Shown here in pieces: positions 18,715 to 28,472 of a DNA stretch of 64,000 bases. The stretch lies in the NCBI GenBank assembly GCA_030829955.1, contig JAURNY010000010.1, positions 1-64,000 of the forward strand. The letters are read 5' to 3'. The notes beneath the pieces were generated by a model. That model ran no database searches. It saw only the letters and a program-made list of their open reading frames with translations, and was not told the DNA's origin. Within the stretch, counting starts at the first letter, position 1, and the number at the start of each line of letters is the position of its first letter. Source of the stretch: Gammaproteobacteria bacterium. GTDB taxonomy: Bacteria; Pseudomonadota; Gammaproteobacteria; Eutrophobiales; Eutrophobiaceae. The translations under genes and the position numbers were made by a program.

Positions 18715-19378
18715 ACATTCTTTTCTCGATCTCATTTTAAATGCCAGTTTACTGGTGCAGTTTGTTATGTTCCTGCTGGTTATGGCTTCGGTTGTATCAT
18801 GGGCCATGATTTTTCATAAACGTAAATTTTTAAAACAGGCAAAACAATATGCTAATAAATTTGAAAGTGATTTCTGGTCTGTTGAAGATTTAAGTCCGCT
18901 TTATACAAGAATCTCCAATAGTCGTTATGAACCTATGGGGATGGAAAAAATCTTTGAAGCGGGTTTTAAGGAATTTGTTCGTTTAAGAAAACAGGAACAC
19001 ATTGAACCTGAAGCTGTGCTTGATGGCGCGCAACGTAGTATGCGTATTGCAACGAATAAGGAAATGGATCAACTGGAAACAAATCTATCTTTTCTGGCAA
19101 CGGTCGGTTCTACCAGTCCCTATATCGGTTTGTTTGGTACGGTCTGGGGGATTATGAACAGCTTCCAGGCGTTAGGTGCAGTACAACAGGCAACAATTTC
19201 CATGGTCGCGCCAGGAATTAGTGAAGCATTGATTGCAACAGCAATGGGTTTATTTGCCGCCATACCCGCAGTGATTGCCTACAACCGTTTTTCATATGAT
19301 GTTGAACGACTGATTAATCGTTACGATAACTTTACCGAAGAGTTTGCATCAATCTTACACAGGCACGCTCATTCCTGA
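18704..19378 (+). CDS. tolQ: Tol-Pal system proton-channel subunit TolQ
   Basis: Inner-membrane subunit that with TolR uses the proton motive force to energise TolA during cell constriction. The 224-residue protein has three transmembrane segments: about 15-35 and a pair near 135-155 and 170-192. The conserved GLFGTVWGIMNSFQ motif lies in the second. Its TGA stop overlaps the tolR ATG by one base. Confidence 0.95.
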   Translation: MSTEHSFLDLILNASLLVQFVMFLLVMASVVSWAMIFHKRKFLKQAKQYANKFESDFWSVEDLSPLYTRISNSRYEPMGMEKIFEAGFKEFVRLRKQEHIEPEAVLDGAQRSMRIATNKEMDQLETNLSFLATVGSTSPYIGLFGTVWGIMNSFQALGAVQQATISMVAPGISEALIATAMGLFAAIPAVIAYNRFSYDVERLINRYDNFTEEFASILHRHAHS

Positions 19379-19800
19379 TGAGACAGCGAATTAAAAAACG
19401 ACCAATGTCAGAGATCAATGTTGTGCCATATATTGACGTCATGCTGGTGTTGTTAATTATTTTTATGGTAACAGCACCTTTATTAAGTCAGGGTGTCAAA
19501 GTTGATTTACCACAAGCGCCTTCACAACCATTGCCACCAAATGAAAAAGAGCCTGTGATTGTGAATGTTGATAAAGCGGGTCAGTTTTTTATTAATTATG
19601 GTGATACTCAGGATAAGCCGATTAGTGCTGATGTGTTGCTTACACGTGTCAGCGCATTGCTGAAGTATCAGCCCGAGATTCCGGTTTTGGTTGGTGGTGA
19701 TAGTCAGGTGCCTTATGGTCAGGTTGTTCAAGTTATGACCTTGTTGCAGCAAGCCGGTGTACCCTCTGTTGGTATGATTACCGATCCACCTGAAAAATAA
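19378..19800 (+). CDS. tolR: Tol-Pal system subunit TolR
   Basis: ExbD/TolR family protein, 140 residues, with a single N-terminal transmembrane helix (about 17-36). The proton-relay aspartate is in VPYIDVMLVLL (Asp20). A periplasmic domain follows. It overlaps tolQ by one base and is followed 2 bases later by tolA. Confidence 0.95.
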   Translation: MRQRIKKRPMSEINVVPYIDVMLVLLIIFMVTAPLLSQGVKVDLPQAPSQPLPPNEKEPVIVNVDKAGQFFINYGDTQDKPISADVLLTRVSALLKYQPEIPVLVGGDSQVPYGQVVQVMTLLQQAGVPSVGMITDPPEK

Positions 19801-19802
19801 TT

Positions 19803-20669
19803 ATGTTCAATGAAGGTTTGTCGGCGGCTGTTAAGCCTTTTTTATTGTCTATAGTTCTGCATGTTGTTATTGCAGTGATGCTTTTGTTTAGTCTCAAGTT
19901 TCATACAGAACCGCCAAAGCCAATAAAGCCGCAGGTAAATATTGTTAAAGCGGCGGCAGTGAATAAAGCAGATGTTGAGAAAGAATTAAAACGATTGGCA
20001 GATCAAGAACAGGCTAAAAAGGATGCTGAATTAAAAAAACAACGTGAACTGGAACGCAAGGCTGAAGAAGCTAAACAGAAACGCATTGAAGAAGAACGTA
20101 AACTAAAAGAGATCGAAAAAAAGAAACAGCTGGAAATTAAAAAGCAAAAAGAAGCAGAGCAAAAACGTAAGGAACTGGAAAAACAAAAACAGATTGAGTT
20201 AGAGAAAAAGAAAAAAGCTAAAGAAGAAGCTAAAAAGAAAAAACTAGAAGCCGAGAAAAAGAAAAAAGAAGAGGCAGAGCGGAAGCGTAAGGAAGAAGAG
20301 GAACGTAAACGGAAACGACTGGAAGGGGAAAAGGCATTACAGGAACAACTGGAGGCAGAACAACAGGCGGCTCAGGAACAACAGGATCTGACAGAGATAC
20401 AAAAATATACCATCCTGATCGGTAGAGCGATTGAAAGTAAGTTTAATCGACTGGGATTACCGGATGGTTTATCTTGCGAGATTTTGATTAGCTTACTGGA
20501 AGGCGGAAAGGTGGTACATGTGGTTATTGTTAAATCAAGTGGAAATGAATTATTTGATAAACGTGCAGAGTCTGCTGTTTATGCTTCTTCACCATTACCA
20601 GTGCCGACTGAAGTCCGTGTATTTAATAAAATGCGAACGATTCAGATTTTATTTAGACCAAAGAGTTAG
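19803..20669 (+). CDS. tolA: Tol-Pal system protein TolA
   Basis: Links the inner-membrane TolQR motor to TolB and Pal. The 288-residue protein has an N-terminal transmembrane helix (about 13-35), a long charged helical domain II rich in Lys, Glu and Arg (about 50-195), and a compact C-terminal domain III (ALIGRAIESKF-like start near 205 to the end) that engages TolB. The A-rich base composition of domain II reflects its Lys/Glu repeats, not a mobile element. Confidence 0.93.
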   Translation: MFNEGLSAAVKPFLLSIVLHVVIAVMLLFSLKFHTEPPKPIKPQVNIVKAAAVNKADVEKELKRLADQEQAKKDAELKKQRELERKAEEAKQKRIEEERKLKEIEKKKQLEIKKQKEAEQKRKELEKQKQIELEKKKKAKEEAKKKKLEAEKKKKEEAERKRKEEEERKRKRLEGEKALQEQLEAEQQAAQEQQDLTEIQKYTILIGRAIESKFNRLGLPDGLSCEILISLLEGGKVVHVVIVKSSGNELFDKRAESAVYASSPLPVPTEVRVFNKMRTIQILFRPKS

Positions 20670-20670
20670 T

Positions 20671-21990
20671 ATGAATATAAAAAATTATGTAATAAGTCTA
20701 TTTGCGACGATGTGTTTTCTGGTAACACTGCCATTAAAGGCTGAAGAGCCACTTAAAATTGTCATTGAAGGTGGTATAGAAAATGCATTGCCGATTGCCA
20801 TAGTGCCCTTTGCCTGGTCACAGTCTGCGAATATCCTGCCTGTTGATATTACAAGTATTATTAGTGAAAACCTGTCACGTAGTGGTCGTTTTGATGTGAT
20901 GTCAGAACAGGATTTGCCGCAAAGACCTACGGAATTAAATGCAATTAATTATGGTGATTGGCGCAAGCTGGGCATGGAGAATATTGTAATAGGTACGATT
21001 TCGTTAACTGGCACCGGTGATTATGATATTAGTTTTCGTCTGGTTGATATTTATCGACAAAAACAAATTGCCGGTTTTCGTGTGCCGGCCAAGCCGGATA
21101 AGCTTCGTCGTGTTGCCCATCAGATAAGTGACATTATATTTGAAAAACTCACCGGTATCGCAGGAGCCTTTGATACGCGTGTTGCTTATATCACTGTTCG
21201 CGGAGACAGCAAAAAAGGAAAAACGCATTCATTAAAGATTGCCGATGCTGATGGCTATAACGCACAAATATTACTGGAATCTCCAGAGCCATTAATGTCA
21301 CCAACCTGGTCTCCAGATGGTCGGCGTATTGCGTATGTATCGTTTGAAGGAAAGAATTCAGCTATCTACATACAGGATGTATTATCTGGCAAGCGAGCAA
21401 AAGTTGCTGATTTTAACGGTATAAATAGTGCTCCTGCTTTTTCCCCTGATGGAAAACGTCTGGCAATGACATTATCCAAAGATGGTAATGCCGAGATCTA
21501 TGTCATGAATCTCGTCGACCAGACATTACGACGAATAACAAATCACCATGCTATCGATACTGAGCCCAGTTGGGCACCCGACGGTCAGTTATTAGTATTT
21601 ACCTCTGATCGCAGTGGTAGCCCGCAGATTTATCAGGTGAGTGCCAATGGCGGAGAACCCAAACGTATTACCTTTCAGGGAAAATATAATTCACGTGCTG
21701 ATTATTCGCCTGATGGCGGGTACATTACGCTGGTGCATGGAGATGGAGAATCAGGGACATACCGCATCGGCATTCTGGATACTGATAATGGTTATATCAA
21801 CTTATTAACTACGTCCAGACTGGATGAGTCGCCGAGTTTCGCGCCAAATGGCGGGATGATTATTTATGCGACTTCAGGAATCAATGGCGGACAACTGGCG
21901 GCTGTCTCTACAGATGGACGAATTCATCAACGTTTGGGCTTGCAGGCGGGAGATGTGCGTGAGCCGGCCTGGGGCCCTTATGTTAAGTAA
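20671..21990 (+). CDS. tolB: Tol-Pal system periplasmic beta-propeller TolB
   Basis: Periplasmic partner of Pal and TolA. The chosen start is ATG 20671, one base after the tolA stop; a longer frame begins inside tolA. The 439-residue protein has a signal peptide (cleavage near PLKA-EE, residue about 24), an N-terminal alpha/beta domain (about 30-160) and a C-terminal six-bladed propeller with repeated WSPDG/FSPDG/WAPDG motifs. Confidence 0.96.
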   Translation: MNIKNYVISLFATMCFLVTLPLKAEEPLKIVIEGGIENALPIAIVPFAWSQSANILPVDITSIISENLSRSGRFDVMSEQDLPQRPTELNAINYGDWRKLGMENIVIGTISLTGTGDYDISFRLVDIYRQKQIAGFRVPAKPDKLRRVAHQISDIIFEKLTGIAGAFDTRVAYITVRGDSKKGKTHSLKIADADGYNAQILLESPEPLMSPTWSPDGRRIAYVSFEGKNSAIYIQDVLSGKRAKVADFNGINSAPAFSPDGKRLAMTLSKDGNAEIYVMNLVDQTLRRITNHHAIDTEPSWAPDGQLLVFTSDRSGSPQIYQVSANGGEPKRITFQGKYNSRADYSPDGGYITLVHGDGESGTYRIGILDTDNGYINLLTTSRLDESPSFAPNGGMIIYATSGINGGQLAAVSTDGRIHQRLGLQAGDVREPAWGPYVK

Positions 21991-22089
21991 TTTAATAAAT
22001 CTGATACATAATTTGATGTTCTACAGCTCGACATCAGAATGTTATGCTTTGAGCTGATGGTATTTTATATTTATCGAAGGAGAAAGGGC

Positions 22090-22632
22090 ATGACTATCCG
22101 TCTGTTGTTATTGTTAGGTCTGATTGGAATGTTGGCGGCGTGTAGTTCTGATCAGGTAAAAGAGGAACAGCAAGTTGCTGTAGAAGATTTATCGTCTTCT
22201 AGCCCAAATAGTGGTACAGGAAATGAAGCAGGTGGCGCCCAGACCTATGGCACTGAAGATTCATCTTCATCATCTTTTAGTGAGCTGGATGATCCTGCCA
22301 GTCAACTTTCAATCAGAATTATCTATTTTGAATATGATAGCAGTGATGTGAAATCGGAATATCGCCCGGCGGTTGAAGCGCATGCGCAATATCTGAGTCG
22401 AAACCCAACACAAACTCTTACCTTGGAAGGTCATGCGGATGAACGTGGTTCACGTGAGTATAATCTGGCATTGGGTGAGCGCCGTGCACAGTCTGTAAAG
22501 CAACAAATGATGTTGTTAGGTGCTGCGGCTAGTCAGATACGCGTGGTGAGTTATGGTGAAGAGCGTTCGGCAGTAGATGGCCATGATGACTATTCCTGGC
22601 AGCAAAATCGTAGAGTAGAAATTTTTTACTAA
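22090..22632 (+). CDS. pal: Peptidoglycan-associated lipoprotein Pal
   Basis: Outer-membrane lipoprotein that binds peptidoglycan and TolB. The chosen start is ATG 22090, with AAGGAG at 22077-22082, in preference to an in-frame ATG 51 bases upstream. The lipobox LAAC places the lipidated Cys at residue 18. A Ser-rich linker leads to the OmpA-like domain with EGHADERGSREYNLALGERR near 116-135. Length 180 residues. Confidence 0.96.
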   Translation: MTIRLLLLLGLIGMLAACSSDQVKEEQQVAVEDLSSSSPNSGTGNEAGGAQTYGTEDSSSSSFSELDDPASQLSIRIIYFEYDSSDVKSEYRPAVEAHAQYLSRNPTQTLTLEGHADERGSREYNLALGERRAQSVKQQMMLLGAAASQIRVVSYGEERSAVDGHDDYSWQQNRRVEIFY

Positions 22633-22641
22633 ATTCAGATA

Positions 22642-23508
22642 GTGATGCGCTTTTTTCTCGTTATATTTTTATTCATTTTTGCTGTCACCTCTCAGTCAGA
22701 AGAGGTGACGGTGACTGAAGGTCAGGTCATTCCCGAAAACTTTGAACCAATTACCCAGGACATAAATGGTCGTCTCGATCGGCTAGAAAAGTATCTTAAT
22801 AATTCAGCCTTATTGGATATGCTTGATGTGCTTGAGCAGTTGAAACTGGAAGTCAGTGAATTAAGGGGCAAGATTGAGATACAAACACATACGCTAGAGC
22901 AATTACAAATTAAACAGCGTGATCTATATACAGATGCAGATAGTCGATTGCAAAAGCTTGAAACAGCTAAGGCATCAACAAAAACAGACGATGCGATTGT
23001 TATTAATTCCGAGACAAATGTAACTGAAGATGAAGTGGTCGACACAGAAAATACAGAACAAAATCAACCTGAAACTGTTGCAGAAGTACGTGAAGCTATG
23101 TCGGTTGATCCTGTTAAGGCCGAAGCTGAATATCAACATGCCTTTAAATTGTTAAAAGAAAGTCAATATGACCAGGCTTTAAGTGCATTCAAACAGTATT
23201 TAAAGGATTATCCGGGTTCTGATTTTGCTGATAATGCACAGTATTGGCTGGGCGAAACCAGATATGTTATGCAGCAGTATGATAAAGCAATTAGTGAATA
23301 TCAGGCTTTGTTAAACAGCTATCCTGAAAGTCAAAAAATATCTCATGCTATGTTAAAGATTGGCTACAGTTATGCGGAGCTAGGTAACGCGGGAGATGCT
23401 GAAAAAATGCTTAATAAAGTGAAGATAAGATATCCAGGTACAACAGCAGCGCGTTTGGCCGAAGAACGATTACGTAAATTACAGCAAAGCAAGGAAACGA
23501 ATACCTGA
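22642..23508 (+). CDS. cpoB: Cell-division coordinator CpoB (YbgF)
   Basis: Periplasmic TPR protein that in E. coli coordinates PBP1B with the Tol machine during septation. The start is GTG 22642 or ATG 22645. A signal peptide (cleavage near TSQS-EE) is followed by a trimerising coiled coil (about 40-115), an acidic Thr/Glu linker, and three TPR-like repeats from about 155 (YQHAFKLLKESQYDQALSAF). The 288-residue length and position after pal are as expected. Confidence 0.93.
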   Translation: MMRFFLVIFLFIFAVTSQSEEVTVTEGQVIPENFEPITQDINGRLDRLEKYLNNSALLDMLDVLEQLKLEVSELRGKIEIQTHTLEQLQIKQRDLYTDADSRLQKLETAKASTKTDDAIVINSETNVTEDEVVDTENTEQNQPETVAEVREAMSVDPVKAEAEYQHAFKLLKESQYDQALSAFKQYLKDYPGSDFADNAQYWLGETRYVMQQYDKAISEYQALLNSYPESQKISHAMLKIGYSYAELGNAGDAEKMLNKVKIRYPGTTAARLAEERLRKLQQSKETNT

Positions 23509-23509
23509 T

Positions 23510-24196
23510 ATGGATTCGCCAACTAAAAAAGGGTTGGTGCTACGACAATCCTCGCAAAATGAGTTGCGCATCAACGAAATCTTTTTATCCATACAGGGCG
23601 AGTCGGTCAAGGTAGGCCTGCAAACAGTATTTATTCGCTTAACGGGGTGCCCACTGCGTTGTAGTTATTGTGATACTGCCTATGCTTTTCACGATGGCAA
23701 TAAAATGACTATCGATGAGATTGTGAAATCAATAGGCCAATATCGAACCAGACATGTCACTGTGACTGGTGGCGAACCTTTGGCACAAAAACCTTGTATA
23801 GAATTGCTTACCCGTTTATGTGATGAAGGTTTTGAAGTGTCACTGGAAACCAGTGGAGCAATTTCAGTAGAAGCTGTAGATGAGCGAGTGATGAAAATCA
23901 TGGATATTAAAACCCCTGCTTCTACTGAAGAAGATAAAAACAAACTGGACAATCTGCAGTATCTGTCTGCGCAGGATCAAATCAAATTTGTTATATGTAA
24001 TCGTCAGGATTATGACTGGGTTAAAAGACTTATTAACGAATATAAACTTACCGAAATATGTGAAGTGTTATTATCGCCGGAACATGAAGCAATCAGCGCA
24101 ACCGATATTGCTGATTGGTTATTGCAAGACAAATTAAATGTACGCCTGCAAGTGCAGTTGCATAAATATCTTTGGGGAAATGAACCCGGACGTTAA
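23510..24196 (+). CDS. queE: 7-carboxy-7-deazaguanine synthase
   Basis: Radical SAM enzyme that contracts the ring of carboxytetrahydropterin on the way to queuosine. The cluster motif CPLRCSYC gives Cys47, Cys51 and Cys54, with FLSIQGES and VTVTGGEP flanking regions characteristic of QueE. The 228-residue length fits. It starts one base after cpoB and precedes queC by 93 bases, forming a small preQ0 unit at the end of the tol-pal operon. Confidence 0.95.
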   Translation: MDSPTKKGLVLRQSSQNELRINEIFLSIQGESVKVGLQTVFIRLTGCPLRCSYCDTAYAFHDGNKMTIDEIVKSIGQYRTRHVTVTGGEPLAQKPCIELLTRLCDEGFEVSLETSGAISVEAVDERVMKIMDIKTPASTEEDKNKLDNLQYLSAQDQIKFVICNRQDYDWVKRLINEYKLTEICEVLLSPEHEAISATDIADWLLQDKLNVRLQVQLHKYLWGNEPGR

Positions 24197-24289
24197 TTTT
24201 CACGGTTGGGTTTTTCATATCACTTCGTTATAACCCGGATTATTTTTCTTAATTTCGAGTGAAGCGAGAAATCCGCTAACATAGTTATC

Positions 24290-24970
24290 ATGACTTCAAA
24301 TAAAAAAGCTGTAGTACTGGTTTCCGGCGGACTGGATTCAACAACGGTATTGGCAATAGCGCGTGAGAAAGGATTTGATTGTTATGCATTGAGTTTTGAT
24401 TATGGTCAGCGGCATATTGCCGAGTTAAATGCTGCCAATAATATCGCTAGCAAATATCAGGTTAAAGAACACAGAATTATTTCATTAGATCTTGCTCAAC
24501 TGGGCGGTTCGGCATTAACGGATATAACTATTGCAGTGCCGAAAATGCTAACAGAGGGTATACCCGTGACTTATGTTCCGGCACGTAATACCTTATTTTT
24601 ATCCTATGCTCTTGCCTGGGCTGAAGTATTAAAATCGCAGGATATATTTATAGGTGTTAATGCCGTGGACTATTCAGGTTATCCGGATTGCCGACCGGAA
24701 TATATCTCTGCTTATGAAACAATGGCTCGTTTAGCTACCAAGGCCGGTGTTGAAGGCTCTCTATTAACAATTCACACGCCATTAATTACATTAAGCAAAT
24801 CAGACATCATCAAAACCGGTAATCAACTCGGCGTTGATTACAGTTTGACGGTGTCCTGTTATCAGGCTGATGATCAAGGACGCGCATGCGGTGAGTGTGA
24901 TTCCTGTCGATTTCGAAAAGAAGGTTTTATTAGCGCAGGATTAGATGACCCTACTCTTTATCAGAATTAG
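24290..24970 (+). CDS. queC: 7-cyano-7-deazaguanine synthase
   Basis: Converts carboxydeazaguanine to preQ0 with ATP and ammonia. The PP-loop motif SGGLDST is at 12-18, and zinc-binding cysteines appear near the C-terminus (SCYQ, then [10 protein letters not shown]). The 226-residue length is standard. The 93-base gap from queE contains a weak hairpin and no gene, so queC may have its own promoter. Confidence 0.96.
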   Translation: MTSNKKAVVLVSGGLDSTTVLAIAREKGFDCYALSFDYGQRHIAELNAANNIASKYQVKEHRIISLDLAQLGGSALTDITIAVPKMLTEGIPVTYVPARNTLFLSYALAWAEVLKSQDIFIGVNAVDYSGYPDCRPEYISAYETMARLATKAGVEGSLLTIHTPLITLSKSDIIKTGNQLGVDYSLTVSCYQADDQGRACGECDSCRFRKEGFISAGLDDPTLYQN

Positions 24971-24973
24971 TTG

Positions 24974-25366
24974 ATGAATAAACTTTATATATTCTTTACT
25001 GCAGGTTGTTTAGGTGCTCTGGCGAATAGTCTTGCTGTCTGGTTATGTGGTTATTTTGATATAACTGGCATCATGGGTGTATCTATTGCTCCTGCCCTTT
25101 CAGCACATTGGTTGTATCCACGTATTGTTTGGGGAGGTTTATGGGGCCTATTGTTTATACTGCCTTTTATGAATTCGCGTTTACTTTTAAAAGGTAGTTT
25201 ACTAAGTATTTTACCGACGATTATTCAGTTGTTGGTCTTTTTTCCCTATAAGGCACACAAGGGAATAGCTGGCATGGAGTTGGGTTTGTTGACCCCTGTC
25301 TTTGTATTGTTCTTTAATTGGGTCTGGGGCGTGGTTACTGCTATCGCTATCAAGATTGTCAGATAG
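24974..25366 (+). CDS. Conserved small membrane protein of unknown function
   Basis: A 130-residue hydrophobic protein with four predicted transmembrane segments (about 6-26, 40-58, 72-92 and 104-127). I do not recognise the family with confidence. The start is ATG 24974, with a TTG at 24971 as an alternative. It starts 3 bases after the queC stop, which suggests cotranscription. The helices are Gly/Leu rich with a WGGLWGLLF segment. The Gly- and Ala-rich helices suggest a channel or assembly factor, but there is no firm evidence. It converges with the transglycosylase gene. Confidence 0.6.
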   Translation: MNKLYIFFTAGCLGALANSLAVWLCGYFDITGIMGVSIAPALSAHWLYPRIVWGGLWGLLFILPFMNSRLLLKGSLLSILPTIIQLLVFFPYKAHKGIAGMELGLLTPVFVLFFNWVWGVVTAIAIKIVR

Positions 25367-25369
25367 CAA

Positions 25370-27556
25370 TTAATTCATAGAAAGACGTTCGCGTTGTTTG
25401 TCTTCGATAAAGCCATAAATAGAAGCAATGCGCAGACTTTCGGTTAAACGAATATAATTGTAATAACGTGTACGAATCTCGCGCACATAAACAACAGTCT
25501 GTCCACAGCGACAAATCCTGATTTCTTCATCATCTCGCTGAAATGGTTTTGCCATATCCAGCATGGCTAGTTCAACATTGTTAAACCAGCGGTTTTTATC
25601 CAGCCCCATTTCTTGAGCAAGTGCGCGTGCACGTTTAACCCTGCCATAGCCAGCATTGTATGATGCCAGAGCAAACCACATACGTTCTTCCTGTAATAGC
25701 GTTTCCTCAAATTTAGTGCGCAGATAATTTAGATAGCGAATACCGGCATTAATACTGGTTTCAGGATGTTCAGTATCGCTTACCCCCATTAACTCGGCAG
25801 TCGCGGGAATAAGTTGCATTAAGCCTTCTGCGCCAACATCGGATTCTGCTTCAGGATTAAACTGACTTTCCTGAAACATCAAAGCTGTTATTAAACGCCA
25901 GTCAAAACCATATTCATTAGCGTACTTTTGAATCTTGTTATCGTAGGGCGATAGCGATGCTATACGAGAAGTATTGTAATCACTTGCATGTGGAATCTTA
26001 TCTTTTTCGAAATAACGCGCATGTAAAATATTATAAAACTCTCCGCGATATGTATTATCGATGAAATTATTTAGCGCTCTGAGTAAAGAAGGGTTGCCAT
26101 GTCGCACCGCCCAGCGATGGCCAATCGGCTCTGCCAGACTGAATTTTGAATTGATACCAATGTCTTGTGAAAATACATGTTTGTATTGATGATGGCCAAT
26201 AACAGTCAAATCGTACATGCCCAGAGCAACCATCAATAAAGTACCTTCCATGTTGATGCCGTATTCCGTACGTACTAATTCAAACTTGGCACCTTGTTTC
26301 TGCAGATTCAGCATAAAATCCCAATAAGGACTATCTGCAGATAAACTTATTCGTCGACCGTTAAGTTGACGCATATCCAGTATTGGACTTTCGTCATTGC
26401 GACCGACCAATATTGGATTAGCAAAACTATATGGATGAGTAAATGCTAAACGCCCATCATCAGCCATTACATCATAAGGCAATGATGCGGCAATAATATC
26501 GCCCTTGCCTTCTCGCAACATGCTAAACATCTCTGTATATGAACGGGCAACAATGACATCAACACGCAGATTGTTTTGTTTGGCAAATCTTTTGATGTAT
26601 TCATATTCAAAGCCATACAATTTGCCGTGCTTTAAATAATAGTGCAGTGGATTCGAGCTGGTAATAACTCTCAAGATTCCACGCTTTTTTATTTCTGCTA
26701 AATCATCAAAAGAAACAGTAACTACATTATGGGTAATGTGTTGCTGATTCAGATATTGATTTAATAAGTTTTTTAATGACACAGATTCGCTATGGATAGC
26801 CCATGCCATACTTTTACGCTTACCCAGTCTAAGTCCCGCTGTTAAATCACGGTGATAGGGTAAGTAATGTTTTAAAAACAAACTGTCTGCTACCGCAAGA
26901 TCATATTCACCGGAAGCAACTCGTTGCATGATTTCAGCATAACCCATGTCGGCTGGTATTGCCTTCAATACAAAGCCAGGCACAGTTTTTGTTAATTCTT
27001 CCAGATCATGCCATATCGTGAGGTGCTCATAGGCAGCGAGCTTTCTGCCGGCAAGGTCTTCATTTCGCTTGATACTGCCATTGCTAGCACGTTGTACAAT
27101 TTGAAATGATGTATTGGCCCAAGTGTAGGTGTAGTCTAGCTTGCTATCTGAGCCAGGACTGAATTGATTGTGTTGACCAACAATAATGTCTCCTTCATCA
27201 TTCATTAGCGCAGGCAACAGATCCCACTCATTTTCTACATAGTGCCATTGCACCTGTAATTCGTGACTGGAAGAGAATTCTTCGATTAGCTGTTTTTCAA
27301 TTGTGCTTAGCTGGCAATGGTTTGCTTTTTCAGCAAGCAATACTCTCAACACTCCCCGTTTTTGGATAGCGTCAAAATCTTTATCGATTTGTAATTGATA
27401 GGGGGATTCAGAAACGTCGACATTATCAGCTTCAGGTTGCTGACAAAATTGATTGTTGTTTCCGGTCTCAGCTAGACATACATATGACAACAACAAGCTG
27501 CTAAAAAACAACCCAAATTGGCCGAGCCGGTGTGTTTTTAAGTTAAACATTATCAT
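25370..27556 (-). CDS. Membrane-bound lytic transglycosylase with two solute-binding domains (MltF-like)
   Basis: A 728-residue exported protein. After a signal peptide (ending near residue 29) come two consecutive bacterial solute-binding family 3 domains, opening with GVLRVLL (about 68) and GILRVI (about 292), then a C-terminal SLT transglycosylase domain (from about 540). The catalytic Glu lies in MFQESQFNPEAES, with GAEGLMQLIPATA and ASYNAGYGRV following as typical SLT motifs. Such enzymes cleave peptidoglycan to 1,6-anhydromuropeptides. E. coli MltF has one solute-binding domain and about 518 residues; the second here is an expansion. The downstream gene pair for muropeptide recycling (murU, amgK) lies upstream on the same strand. 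Confidence 0.85.
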   Translation of the reverse strand: MIMFNLKTHRLGQFGLFFSSLLLSYVCLAETGNNNQFCQQPEADNVDVSESPYQLQIDKDFDAIQKRGVLRVLLAEKANHCQLSTIEKQLIEEFSSSHELQVQWHYVENEWDLLPALMNDEGDIIVGQHNQFSPGSDSKLDYTYTWANTSFQIVQRASNGSIKRNEDLAGRKLAAYEHLTIWHDLEELTKTVPGFVLKAIPADMGYAEIMQRVASGEYDLAVADSLFLKHYLPYHRDLTAGLRLGKRKSMAWAIHSESVSLKNLLNQYLNQQHITHNVVTVSFDDLAEIKKRGILRVITSSNPLHYYLKHGKLYGFEYEYIKRFAKQNNLRVDVIVARSYTEMFSMLREGKGDIIAASLPYDVMADDGRLAFTHPYSFANPILVGRNDESPILDMRQLNGRRISLSADSPYWDFMLNLQKQGAKFELVRTEYGINMEGTLLMVALGMYDLTVIGHHQYKHVFSQDIGINSKFSLAEPIGHRWAVRHGNPSLLRALNNFIDNTYRGEFYNILHARYFEKDKIPHASDYNTSRIASLSPYDNKIQKYANEYGFDWRLITALMFQESQFNPEAESDVGAEGLMQLIPATAELMGVSDTEHPETSINAGIRYLNYLRTKFEETLLQEERMWFALASYNAGYGRVKRARALAQEMGLDKNRWFNNVELAMLDMAKPFQRDDEEIRICRCGQTVVYVREIRTRYYNYIRLTESLRIASIYGFIEDKQRERLSMN

Positions 27557-27815
27557 TCGTTATTCTGCTAACCCAGACACGCCGGTAATTGGCGCGTAGT
27601 TTATTCATAAATAAGGGGAAAAGCTATATATAGCGGGGGAAAAATAAAATACCACTAAATATTGAAATCGCTCAATAAAGTGTCGACAAAGGCAACATAA
27701 GCGATATTGCGCTGCAACATAATAATTTATCGTCTATTTAACAGTACGATAAATGGACAAGAGCAATGATTATTCCATGTTGGGTTATAGCATTAAGTAA
27801 GTAATTACTTATTTA

Positions 27816-28472
27816 TTAAGCCTTATCTGCATTGACTTTTTGTAAGCGAGCAGGAGTGCCTACGTCATTCCAGTATCCTTTGAAGTGTTGTCCGCTAACG
27901 ACATTTTTGTCTGCGGCGGCAAATAGTAATGGTGCCAATGGTCGTTCGCCTTTTGCTAAGGATTCGAAAAATGCCGGATGATAGATGGAGATACCACTAA
28001 ACGTCAGTTTGGGTTCGCCACTGGATAAAACTTGTCCATCATTTAATACAAAGTCGCCTTGAGGGTGGTGTGGCGGATTATCTACCAAAACCAAATGTGC
28101 CAGACCTGAGAGACTGGTGGGAAGCGTCTTATAATCAAAATGGGTATAGATATCAGCATTTGTCACAAGAAAAGGCTCTTGAAAAAAATCCAAAGCCTGA
28201 ATAATGCCACCTGCTGTTTCCAGAGGTGAATCCCCCTCGTCTGAATAATGTATGGTTACACCATAATCGGTACCATCATTTAATTTTTGCTGGATTTGAT
28301 TACCCATTATGGCGATGTTAATAATGAACTCGTTAATGCCTGATTTCTTTAATGCCAATAATTGATGTTCAATCAAACTGAGTCCATTTACTTCTAATAA
28401 TGGTTTGGGGATCGTGTCGGTTAGGGGGCGCATTCGTTCGCCGCGACCTGCTGCAAGGATCATGGCTTTCAT
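27816..28472 (-). CDS. murU: N-acetylmuramate alpha-1-phosphate uridylyltransferase
   Basis: Makes UDP-MurNAc from MurNAc-1-phosphate in the fosfomycin-tolerant recycling route described in Pseudomonas. The 218-residue nucleotidyltransferase starts MKAMILAAGRGERMRPLT with the nucleotide-binding loop, then KPLLEV; VTNADIYTHFD near 104-114 holds the metal-binding Asp. The start overlaps the amgK stop by four bases (ATGA), so the two are translationally coupled. The adjacent amgK makes the MurU assignment much more likely than a glucose-1-phosphate enzyme. A 12-base palindrome (27799-27810) follows the stop. Confidence 0.88.
   Translation of the reverse strand: MKAMILAAGRGERMRPLTDTIPKPLLEVNGLSLIEHQLLALKKSGINEFIINIAIMGNQIQQKLNDGTDYGVTIHYSDEGDSPLETAGGIIQALDFFQEPFLVTNADIYTHFDYKTLPTSLSGLAHLVLVDNPPHHPQGDFVLNDGQVLSSGEPKLTFSGISIYHPAFFESLAKGERPLAPLLFAAADKNVVSGQHFKGYWNDVGTPARLQKVNADKA

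Noticed and set aside
20050-20380. Lys/Glu-rich repetitive tract
   Set aside because: It is the helical domain II of TolA, not a DNA repeat or mobile element.
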